From NCBI RefSeq assembly GCF_042685105.1, contig NZ_JBHUMO010000001.1:43484-107483 (forward strand): a DNA stretch of 64,000 nucleotides. Direction: 5' to 3'. The DNA comes from Enterococcus_G camelliae. GTDB lineage: Bacteria > Bacillota > Bacilli > Lactobacillales > Enterococcaceae. The first letter of the stretch is position 1; each line of letters begins with the position of its first letter. The notes under the pieces were generated by a model that ran no database searches, was not told the origin of the DNA, and worked only from the letters and a program-made list of their open reading frames with translations. Positions 14,822 through 21,669 of the stretch are shown in pieces. Both the position numbers and the translations under genes were made by a program.

Positions 14822-15952
14822 ATGACAAATGAAACGAAACCATTTCGTGTGGATCATGTCGGTAGTTTTTTACGACCACAACGATTGAAAGATGCGCGGG
14901 ACGCATTTGCAAAAGGAAAAATTGATGCGCAGGCGCTCCGTTCAGTAGAAGATGAGGAAATTCGCGAACTTATCTTAAAACAAAAACAAGTAGGCTTAAA
15001 AGGGATTACCGATGGTGAATTTCGCAGAGGTTTTTGGCATATTGATTTTTTGGAACACCTAAACGGAGTAGAAGGCTATGTTCCAGAACAAGGATACAAT
15101 CAGCAATTTCATGGCAAAGCAGCACCATCTTACAACATTCGGTTAGTAGGAAAACTTTCTTTTCCAGAAACACATCCGTTTCTACGAGATTTTGACTTTC
15201 TCAACGAGGCAGTGGGACAAGCAGCAGATTGTGTAGCGAAGGCAACAATTCCTAGTCCAACGATGATTTTGCGTCAGGAAATCTTGGCCAATGATGGCTC
15301 TTCAAAATTGGCAGAGATTTACCCAGATGTCACTGAGTTTTATCACGATTTAGCACAAACGTATCATGATGCAGTACAAGCTTTTTATGAGCATGGGTGT
15401 CGCTATCTTCAATTTGATGATACAAACTGGGCTTTTTTAGCTGACGCGACAAAGCGGGAGTCATTACGAGAAAAGGGCTTGAATCCTGATGAAATTGCGC
15501 AAATCTGTACCCAGATTATTAATGATGCTTTGCAAGACAAACCAGCAGATTTGACCATTACCACTCATATTTGTCGAGGAAACCATGCTTCATCTTGGCT
15601 ATTTTCCGGCGGATACGAACCAATTGCCAAAGAACTATTTGCCACAAACTACGATGGTTTCTTTTTAGAATATGATTCTGAACGGGCAGGGGATTTTGCA
15701 CCGTTACGTTACTGGCAAAATCCGCAAAGTCGTGTTGTTTTAGGCTTAATTACATCAAAATTTCCAGAGTTGGAAGATCGAAATGCCGTTGAAGCCCGCA
15801 TCCAAGAAGCCACCGAATATGTTCCACTTGAGAATCTGTGCATTAGTCCGCAATGCGGATTTGCTTCAACAGAAGAAGGAAATAAACTGACCGAAGAACA
15901 ACAATGGGCCAAGATTACGTTGTTGCAAGAAATTGCTCATGATACTTGGTAA
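14822..15952 (+). CDS. MetE C-terminal-domain-like methyltransferase (YxjG/YxjH-type)
   Basis: A 376-residue protein matching the catalytic C-terminal barrel of cobalamin-independent methionine synthase, without its N-terminal domain. The expected zinc ligands are visible in THICRGNH (His and Cys) and SPQCGF (Cys), with a Glu in LEYD. It probably transfers a methyl group to a thiol such as homocysteine to make methionine; the donor for these short forms is uncertain. The ATG at 14822 lies 5 bp after AGGTGG. Expression should rise on amino-acid starvation through the T-box. Confidence 0.88.
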   Translation: MTNETKPFRVDHVGSFLRPQRLKDARDAFAKGKIDAQALRSVEDEEIRELILKQKQVGLKGITDGEFRRGFWHIDFLEHLNGVEGYVPEQGYNQQFHGKAAPSYNIRLVGKLSFPETHPFLRDFDFLNEAVGQAADCVAKATIPSPTMILRQEILANDGSSKLAEIYPDVTEFYHDLAQTYHDAVQAFYEHGCRYLQFDDTNWAFLADATKRESLREKGLNPDEIAQICTQIINDALQDKPADLTITTHICRGNHASSWLFSGGYEPIAKELFATNYDGFFLEYDSERAGDFAPLRYWQNPQSRVVLGLITSKFPELEDRNAVEARIQEATEYVPLENLCISPQCGFASTEEGNKLTEEQQWAKITLLQEIAHDTW

Positions 15953-15980
15953 TAAAGTGAGTGTTCGATAGAGGGCAATA

Positions 15981-16066
15981 AAAAAGAGTCTCCGATTCAT
16001 CAGAAACTCGGCCGTTAGCAAAATGCTGGCAGGCTGATGGTTGATGAATATCGGGAGACTCTTTTT
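15981..16066. terminator. Bidirectional nested-hairpin terminator
   Basis: AAAAAGAGTCTCCGATTCATCA (two parts, 15981-16002) pairs with the segment at 16042-16066, with one bulge and one extra base pair step. An inner hairpin (GCC-TTAGCA with TGCTGGC) lies between. It serves both the convergent methyltransferase gene and the XRE gene. Confidence 0.88.
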
Positions 16067-16074
16067 GGTTCGGC

Positions 16075-16713
16075 TTAGCGATTGTTCTTTTGATTTTTCA
16101 CCGTAACTGTCAAAATGACGTAGGCGAAGATGCTAGCCGAAACAATCCCACAGATAACCCCAAAGAGCGTATAGGTAGGTAGCACATGGGCAATCGTTAG
16201 GCCACCAATAATAAATAAGGCGATCCCTTCAACCACCAGTATACGCTTGAATCGGTGCGATTGGACGATAAAACTAGAAGGTTTTCCTTTTAATAATTGA
16301 CGTTCATTTGTTAAAAGTGAAAGTAGTCCGACATTGAGCAATAAGATAGCTGTCACCATAATTTGGGCCCCTAAGCCGAGCTGGAAAGGAGACCATTTAA
16401 AAACAGAACCTAAAATAATGATGATAAGAAAACTTATATTCATTATATACGAAAGACTCCACATTTTTTTCAATTTACTTTCTTGTTCCTTGCGCTTCAT
16501 TTCTTCTACCATACCGGCATCCTCCTTTAGTAAAACATCTAACGAAAGACCGTAATAATCACTTAGATTAAGTAAACTGCTGATATCTGGATAACTGCGT
16601 TCGTTTTCCCAACTAGAGATGGTTTGGCGAGAAACGTGTAAATAAGCTGCCACTTCTTCTTGAGTTTTCCCAATTTTTGTACGTGCTTGTTTCAGTCGTT
16701 CTCCAAATCTCAT
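16075..16713 (-). CDS. XRE-family regulator with C-terminal membrane domain
   Basis: The 212-residue product starts with a Cro/CI-type helix-turn-helix (GERLKQARTKIGKTQEEVAA, then YLHVSRQTISSWEN; residues about 3-58). It continues with a short linker and four hydrophobic segments (about 90-205). Membrane-attached XRE regulators of this shape are common in Firmicutes, and their signals are mostly unknown. The ribosome site on the minus strand is AAGGACGTGA. It is a single-gene unit. A nitroreductase gene is upstream on the same strand, but a hairpin separates them. Confidence 0.88.
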   Translation of the reverse strand: MRFGERLKQARTKIGKTQEEVAAYLHVSRQTISSWENERSYPDISSLLNLSDYYGLSLDVLLKEDAGMVEEMKRKEQESKLKKMWSLSYIMNISFLIIIILGSVFKWSPFQLGLGAQIMVTAILLLNVGLLSLLTNERQLLKGKPSSFIVQSHRFKRILVVEGIALFIIGGLTIAHVLPTYTLFGVICGIVSASIFAYVILTVTVKNQKNNR

Positions 16714-16794
16714 GGGTCATCACGTCCTTTCTGTATTGACTATAAGCGGGTTTGCCTAGTGGATGCTAGCTAAGATTCTAAGCAAGTCAAAATA

Positions 16795-16843
16795 AGCTTC
16801 AGCTAAAGGGTGCTAAGTTTCTCAGCATCCCTTATGTGAAGCT
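16795..16843 (-). terminator. Strong hairpin, probable terminator of the minus-strand nitroreductase gene
   Basis: AGCTTCA (16795-16801) pairs with TGAAGCT (16837-16843), with a second inner stem AAGGGTGCT / AGCATCCCTT. Only a weak T-rich stretch follows on the minus strand, so termination is likely but not certain. Confidence 0.55.
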
Positions 16844-16912
16844 GTAACTAGCAGTATTCAAGGAAGAAGAAACGAAATGGCGGCTATTGTTTCAGAAATG
16901 AATGACGGGTTC

Positions 16913-17494
16913 TTACGGAAGTAAATCACTGACCCATTCACTTGTGGGTCTTCTTTTTCCACTGTTCACCTTGGCTTCTGGATCACGATAGCCAACACGA
17001 TAATTACTAATCAGCGCATAGTTTTCTGGAAAGCCGATTTTTTTGGCGAAGGTGGGTTCTAAAGTAAAGGGAGAAGAGGCCCAAAAGCCGACCAAGTCGT
17101 GTTCTGCCAATAGAAGTGAAAAATTTTGAATAAGTGCGGCAGTTGCTAAAGCAGCATCGGAATTCAACCGGTTGTTTTCCGGAAAAACTTCGTGGGCAAA
17201 TAATAGCGTGGCTGGTGCTTGACGAATCAATCGATTCATTTTGACAGTGAACTTCTCCTGCGATTTTTCATCGTTAATCAGTCCAATTTCTTGATAGAAG
17301 TCGATGATTGATTGGTAAAGAAATTCTTTTTCTTCGGTAGTCGTGATTAATTTGACCAGCCAAGGTTCCTTTTTATGATAAGGTGCATTGCTAGCTTGAC
17401 CTAATAATTCGATCAATAAGTCTTTTTTGACGGGAGTATCCAAACTTTTTTTTGCTGTTCTTCGTGTCGTAATTCGTTTTTGAATTGATGTCAT
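16913..17494 (-). CDS. Nitroreductase-family flavoprotein
   Basis: A 193-residue short nitroreductase, starting with an Arg-rich TSIQKRITTRRTAKKS segment that matches the FMN-contacting N-terminus. The C-terminal half contains the helix AALIQNFSLLLAEHDLVGFW and the IGFPENYALISNYRVGYRD segment common to the family. Reaction and substrate cannot be read from sequence. The ATG at 17494 has GGAGG 6 bp upstream, better than the TTG six bases earlier. It is unrelated in detail to the longer nitroreductase at 4976. Confidence 0.87.
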   Translation of the reverse strand: MTSIQKRITTRRTAKKSLDTPVKKDLLIELLGQASNAPYHKKEPWLVKLITTTEEKEFLYQSIIDFYQEIGLINDEKSQEKFTVKMNRLIRQAPATLLFAHEVFPENNRLNSDAALATAALIQNFSLLLAEHDLVGFWASSPFTLEPTFAKKIGFPENYALISNYRVGYRDPEAKVNSGKRRPTSEWVSDLLP

Positions 17495-17581
17495 ACGCAA
17501 CCTCCATAATTTGAGAATAGTTCTCAGTTAGACTAATTTTATAAAAAAATGCGGAATATTGCGAATCTTTTGACTACGATT

Positions 17582-17908
17582 TCAAAAAAAGAAGCGAATC
17601 AATGCCAATGAGGCAATGCCAACTAGGACGATTACGAAGAGATTTTTACTAATTAGGGCGCTGATTACTGTGGGTAGAGAGGCGCCAACATATGTCCATT
17701 TGATAAGAGGAAATTGTCCGATTTGAGGTTCAAGAAGACTATCAAACCACAAAGCAGCCATGATAACGAGTGGGACAAATTGTAAATAATCAATGACAAT
17801 TTTGGGTAAAGTCACCTTTTTTAAAAGAATGAATGGAAGGATACGTGAAACCCATGTAACAAGGCCGCAACCTAGGATAGTTAATAAAATATAGCTAGTT
17901 GAAGGCAT
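17582..17908 (-). CDS. azlD: AzlD-family branched-chain amino acid transport subunit
   Basis: A small membrane protein of 108 residues with four hydrophobic segments, including the family's early TWVSRILPFILL segment. AzlD is the small partner of AzlC; in B. subtilis the pair is linked to branched-chain amino acid (or analogue) export. The gene overlaps the end of azlC by 14 bp in another frame, so the two are translated together. Confidence 0.9.
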   Translation of the reverse strand: MPSTSYILLTILGCGLVTWVSRILPFILLKKVTLPKIVIDYLQFVPLVIMAALWFDSLLEPQIGQFPLIKWTYVGASLPTVISALISKNLFVIVLVGIASLALIRFFF

Positions 17909-18602
17909 AGTTAATCATCACTCCTATTGCACAAATAATTAGCGTAACGAGAAGAACCAATATTGAATGAGGAATGAAGATCATTCCAAAGTAAATACCA
18001 ACAAATGTTAGTACAATTAGTAGCAGTTGTAAGGTAACGGAAAGTTTCTGATCTGTATGGACTTGTAAGTAAAGTAGTCCAATAAACATTGCTACAATGG
18101 CAAAATCGAGTCCAAGTGACTCGGGGTTGGGAATGAAATCACCAATTAAGGCACCTATGATGGTCGAACCGACCCAAGTTAAGTAGGAAAGAAGATTGGC
18201 CGTATTGAACCACGAAAACGTTAAGCGCTGATTGGTAATCAGTTGTTTGTTTATGCCTAAAGCAAAACTTTCATCTGTCAAAAAGGTGCCAATCAGAATA
18301 TTTTTAAAAAGAGATTCTTTTTTAAAAAAAGTAGCAACGGTCAGACTCATTAAAATCATCCGTGCATTAATTAAAAATGTTGCGAAAATGATTGCAAAAA
18401 TGGGGTTGTTTGTAGCTAACATGCTAACGGTAATAAATTGGGCAGAACCTGCATAAATAATAAGTGACATCAAGACAACTACTAAGGTACTAAAGCCACC
18501 AGCTTTGCCGACGATGCCAAAAGCAATGCCAATTCCGATGTAACCAAGCATTGTGGGCAATGTATCTTTGAAGGCAGTGGACGCATCTAATTGTGTGTTC
18601 AT
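17895..18602 (-). CDS. azlC: AzlC-family branched-chain amino acid exporter subunit
   Basis: With the start at 18602 the product is 235 residues, the usual AzlC length, with about seven membrane segments. The N-terminus AFKDTLPTMLGYIGIGIAFG is typical for the family. The start is set by GGGAGG just upstream on the minus strand; a longer reading to 18875 has a non-conserved, implausible N-terminus and crosses the copB promoter. It forms a two-gene operon with azlD and is divergent from copB. Confidence 0.92.
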   Translation of the reverse strand: MNTQLDASTAFKDTLPTMLGYIGIGIAFGIVGKAGGFSTLVVVLMSLIIYAGSAQFITVSMLATNNPIFAIIFATFLINARMILMSLTVATFFKKESLFKNILIGTFLTDESFALGINKQLITNQRLTFSWFNTANLLSYLTWVGSTIIGALIGDFIPNPESLGLDFAIVAMFIGLLYLQVHTDQKLSVTLQLLLIVLTFVGIYFGMIFIPHSILVLLVTLIICAIGVMINYAFN

Positions 18603-18632
18603 TTTTAAACCTCCCATGATGATGTTTCTCTT

Positions 18633-18660
18633 ATTATACCGAAAGATTTTCAGATGAAAA
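18633..18660 (-). promoter_or_regulatory. Candidate sigma-A promoter of azlCD
   Basis: On the minus strand TTTTCA (18660-18655) and TATAAT (18638-18633) are 16 bp apart, 31 bp before the azlC ATG. Confidence 0.6.
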
Positions 18661-18711
18661 GTGAATTTAAAAAAACCATGGTAAGAAAACGAGAGATAAA
18701 AGCAAAAGCAC

Positions 18712-18774
18712 GATTGATTGACAATCAATCGACAGGTGGTATAGTAAATATAAACATTGTTTACTATTGTAAAC
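18712..18774 (+). promoter_or_regulatory. copB promoter with near-consensus cop box
   Basis: TTGACA (18718-18723) and TATAGT (18740-18745) are 16 bp apart. The -35 lies inside an inverted repeat GATTGATT-GAC-AATCAATC (18712-18730). At 18759-18774 the sequence GTTTACTATTGTAAAC matches the CopY/CopR operator consensus RNYKACANNTGTARNY at all but one defined position. CopY control of copB is therefore likely. Confidence 0.65.
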
Positions 18775-18797
18775 GAATTGAGGAAGAAGGGCTTATT

Positions 18798-21074
18798 GTG
18801 ACGAAAAATAGTCAAGAAGCATCGAAACCAAAAGAAGCACACGTTTCTTCTGTGAAGGAAGAACAACGGTCTCATGCAATGGATGAATCAATGAATCACG
18901 CGCATCATATGACGCACATGCAAGAACCAAAAGAACAACTGCATGACGAGAAGAGGCAATCAGTGATGGACCAACAACATCATGAAATGGATATGGATCA
19001 CGAAATGAACATGAACCATAAAATGGATATGGATCACGAAATGAACATGAAGCATGAAATGCATATGGGGCATGCTATGCATGGTAGCATGGATCACAGT
19101 ATGCATATGGGAAACTTTAAGCAAAAGTTTTGGGTATCCTTGATTCTTGCATTTCCAATTGTGCTTCTTTCACCAATGATGGGGCTTAATCTGCCATTTC
19201 AATTTCAATTTCCAGGATCGGATTGGCTTGTTCTTATTTTGGCAACAATATTATTCTTTTATGGTGGACAACCTTTTCTAGCTGGGGCCAAATCAGAGTT
19301 ACGACAAAAAAATCCAGCGATGATGACATTAATTGCAATGGGGATTACGGTGTCCTATGTTTATAGTGTCTATTCTTTTATCGCGACAACTTTTTTTGGA
19401 AAGGATGTCATGAATTTTTTCTGGGAGCTAGCCACGTTGATAGTGATTATGCTTCTTGGACACTGGATTGAAATGAATGCGGTCATGAATGCGAGTGATG
19501 CGCTACAAAAATTAGCTGAATTATTACCAGATAAGGTAACGAGACTTGTTGCCGGTAAAGAGGAAGTTGTTTCGCTACAAGCAGTTCACACAGGGGACAA
19601 ACTCATTGTCCGGTCGGGCGATAAAATGCCTACGGACGGAAAAATTTTGTCGGGACAATCCATTGTGGATGAATCGGCCGTTACGGGAGAGTCGCGCGGG
19701 GTTCAAAAAAATCCACAAGATTTGGTGATTGGCGGTTCGGTAAATGGAGAAGGTACGTTGACGATCCAAGTGACTGGTACGGGAGAAGAGGGCTATCTAG
19801 CGAAAGTGATGACCATGGTTCGCCGAGCGCAAGCGGAAAAGTCAAAACTGGAAGCATTGTCTGATAAAGTGGCCAAATGGCTATTTTATGTGGCCTTAAC
19901 GGTTGGTATTTTGGCATTTATTAGTTGGTTAGTATTGACTGATTTGCCAACTGCACTTGATCGAATGGTGACAGTCTTTGTTATTGCTTGTCCACATGCA
20001 CTTGGTTTGGCAATTCCATTAGTGATTGCACGCTCGACCTCGATTGCTGCCCAAAATGGCTTATTGTTAAAAAACCGCAACGCGCTTGAAAATTCACACG
20101 ATTTGTCGATGATTTTGCTTGATAAGACTGGGACTTTAACCCAAGGAACATTTGCTGTAACAGGAATTGAACAATGGGATAATCAAATTACTTCCCAAGA
20201 ACTATTGCAATACATTGGTGCGTTGGAAAAAACAGCCAATCATCCAATTGCAGTAGGGATGATGCGTTATCTAAAGGCACAAGGAGTGGAACCTTTCGAA
20301 GCAAAAGATACTCAGACCATCACTGGGGTGGGCTTAAGTGGAATGGTGCATTCACAAAAAGTCACAATTCTTAATGAAAATGCGTTGACTGAAAGCGAAA
20401 AGCAGTCATTGGATCCATCAAAATGGCTTCACTATCAAGAACAAGGCAATACGATTAGTTTTGTCAAACTAAATGATGATATTGTTGGTCTAATTGCTTT
20501 AGGGGATGAAATCAAGCCTGAAGCAAAAGCATTTATTCAAGCATTGCATAACCGCCAAATTGAACCTGTTATGTTGACTGGAGACAATCAGGAAGCAGCT
20601 GCCAAAGTGGCCAGCTATCTTGGCATTACTCAATTTTATGCGGGTCTTTTACCAGATGGAAAAGAAAAGATTGTTGCCCAATTCGTTCATGAAGGAAAAA
20701 GAGTAGCAATGGTTGGTGATGGTATCAACGATGCGCCAAGTTTGGCACGTGCAACGATTGGAATTGCTATTGGAGCTGGGACAGATGTAGCTATTGACTC
20801 AGCAGACGTTGTTTTAACGAATAGCAATCCTGAAGATATTTTACATTTTTTGGATTTAGCAAAAGTCACCAGAAGAAAAATGATTCAAAATCTTTGGTGG
20901 GGAGCGGGATACAATATTTTTGCTATCCCATTAGCAGCAGGTATTCTTGCACCGATTGGGATAGTACTCAACCCAGCTGTGGGAGCGATTCTTATGTCTT
21001 TGAGTACGGTAATTGTGGCGATGAATGCGATGACCTTATCGATGAAAAAAGAAGCGAATGGTTCTTCTAAATAA
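18798..21074 (+). CDS. copB: CopB-type copper/silver-exporting P-type ATPase
   Basis: A 758-residue P1B ATPase. The first 110 residues lack a CXXC heavy-metal domain and are instead extremely His- and Met-rich (repeated MDHEMNM-like units), the mark of CopB. The membrane metal site is CPH at 398-400 rather than CPC. Phosphorylation occurs at Asp442 in DKTGTLT, and GDGINDAPS forms the hinge. It would export copper or silver using ATP. The GTG at 18798 has AGGAAGAAGGG upstream and lies after the promoter; an upstream ATG at 18654 would begin before it. In E. hirae copB follows copA; here it stands alone, 21 kb away. Confidence 0.94.
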   Translation: MTKNSQEASKPKEAHVSSVKEEQRSHAMDESMNHAHHMTHMQEPKEQLHDEKRQSVMDQQHHEMDMDHEMNMNHKMDMDHEMNMKHEMHMGHAMHGSMDHSMHMGNFKQKFWVSLILAFPIVLLSPMMGLNLPFQFQFPGSDWLVLILATILFFYGGQPFLAGAKSELRQKNPAMMTLIAMGITVSYVYSVYSFIATTFFGKDVMNFFWELATLIVIMLLGHWIEMNAVMNASDALQKLAELLPDKVTRLVAGKEEVVSLQAVHTGDKLIVRSGDKMPTDGKILSGQSIVDESAVTGESRGVQKNPQDLVIGGSVNGEGTLTIQVTGTGEEGYLAKVMTMVRRAQAEKSKLEALSDKVAKWLFYVALTVGILAFISWLVLTDLPTALDRMVTVFVIACPHALGLAIPLVIARSTSIAAQNGLLLKNRNALENSHDLSMILLDKTGTLTQGTFAVTGIEQWDNQITSQELLQYIGALEKTANHPIAVGMMRYLKAQGVEPFEAKDTQTITGVGLSGMVHSQKVTILNENALTESEKQSLDPSKWLHYQEQGNTISFVKLNDDIVGLIALGDEIKPEAKAFIQALHNRQIEPVMLTGDNQEAAAKVASYLGITQFYAGLLPDGKEKIVAQFVHEGKRVAMVGDGINDAPSLARATIGIAIGAGTDVAIDSADVVLTNSNPEDILHFLDLAKVTRRKMIQNLWWGAGYNIFAIPLAAGILAPIGIVLNPAVGAILMSLSTVIVAMNAMTLSMKKEANGSSK

Positions 21075-21084
21075 TTGATTTTAG

Positions 21085-21129
21085 ACAAAACTCGACCTAT
21101 TCTAGTTAATAGGTACGGGTTTTGTTTTT
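21085..21129 (+). terminator. Terminator of copB
   Basis: ACAAAACTCGACCTATT pairs imperfectly with AATAGGTACGGGTTTTGT around a short loop, followed by T residues. Confidence 0.82.
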
Positions 21130-21195
21130 GACTCTTTTTAAAGAAAGTCGAGAAAAAATTTTTTTTAAATGAAGGCGGGAAATGTCTTTTTTGAT

Positions 21196-21224
21196 TTGAC
21201 GGTTGGAAGCATTCTAACTATAAT
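21196..21224 (+). promoter_or_regulatory. Sigma-A promoter of the M-box/mgtA unit
   Basis: TTGACG (21196-21201), a 17-bp spacer and consensus TATAAT (21219-21224). Confidence 0.88.
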
Positions 21225-21225
21225 A

Positions 21226-21470
21226 AGCATGAACATGACCCTATGATTTGTTAGGTGAGGCTCCTATATGAACACAGGCTACTGCCCAAAAATGTCGAGA
21301 GACGCCAATGGGTAGAACAGAAATCGTCGAAGAAGGCGTTTTTTAAGGTAGCTAAAAGGAATTTTCCTTTTTACGTTATATAGTGCCAAAACTCGACGAG
21401 TAGATCGAAAATAACAAGCAGTCTTGTATTTTTAACCTTTCGCTGAGCAATTTGGTGAAAGGTTTTTTTG
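21226..21470 (+). ncRNA. M-box (ykoK leader) magnesium riboswitch with terminator
   Basis: The conserved M-box blocks are present in order: GTTAGGTGAGGCTCC (about 21250-21264), GGCTACTGCCC (about 21284-21294), GACGCCAATGGGT (about 21302-21314). A later intrinsic terminator, AACCTTTC (21434-21441) with GAAAGGTT (21457-21464) plus T residues, completes the switch. In known M-boxes, bound Mg2+ favours termination, so the downstream transporter is made when Mg2+ is low. The gene downstream is an Mg2+-transport ATPase, as expected. Confidence 0.94.
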
Positions 21471-21537
21471 TGTTGGGTACCTTTCCTTTTAACAAACCGA
21501 CTAGGATCAGAGTAATGGATAGAAAGAAGTGAGTAAG

Positions 21538-21615
21538 ATGGATGACGGACACCCCAATAGTCAACAGCATAATGAGAAACGAAGCATGGGTTGGTTCGTC
21601 TTAGCCACTTGCTGA
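21538..21615 (+). CDS. Possible 25-aa leader peptide upstream of mgtA
   Basis: An ATG at 21538 opens 25 codons, MDDGHPNSQQHNEKR followed by SMGWFVLATC, ending in TGA. The ribosome site is weak (GTGAG 4 bp before). A five-codon ORF (MDRKK) ends just before it. It lies between the M-box terminator and mgtA, and a hairpin that covers part of the mgtA ribosome site starts 9 bp after its stop. Enteric mgtA also has a regulatory leader peptide, though unrelated in sequence. It may be chance. Confidence 0.3.
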   Translation: MDDGHPNSQQHNEKRSMGWFVLATC

Positions 21616-21624
21616 CTGATGCTT

Positions 21625-21661
21625 TCTTTTCTCAGTCCTTTCGTTTAGAAGAGAAAAGAGG
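21625..21661 (+). promoter_or_regulatory. Hairpin overlapping the mgtA ribosome binding site
   Basis: TCTTTTCTC (21625-21633) is the exact complement of GAGAAAAGA (21651-21659), which overlaps the AGAGG ribosome site (21657-21661). A 17-nt loop separates them. Translation of mgtA could be limited by this structure. Confidence 0.5.
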
Positions 21662-21669
21662 CCAGAAAA

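Noticed and set aside
18735..18774. Fur or PerR box ahead of copB
   Set aside because: The AT-rich repeats do not fit either consensus; the spacing fits the cop box better.
18603..18875. Long N-terminal extension of the azlC reading frame up to 18875
   Set aside because: The extension is rich in Phe, Cys and Ile, crosses the copB promoter and azlC's own promoter, and an ATG with GGGAGG at 18602 gives the normal family start.
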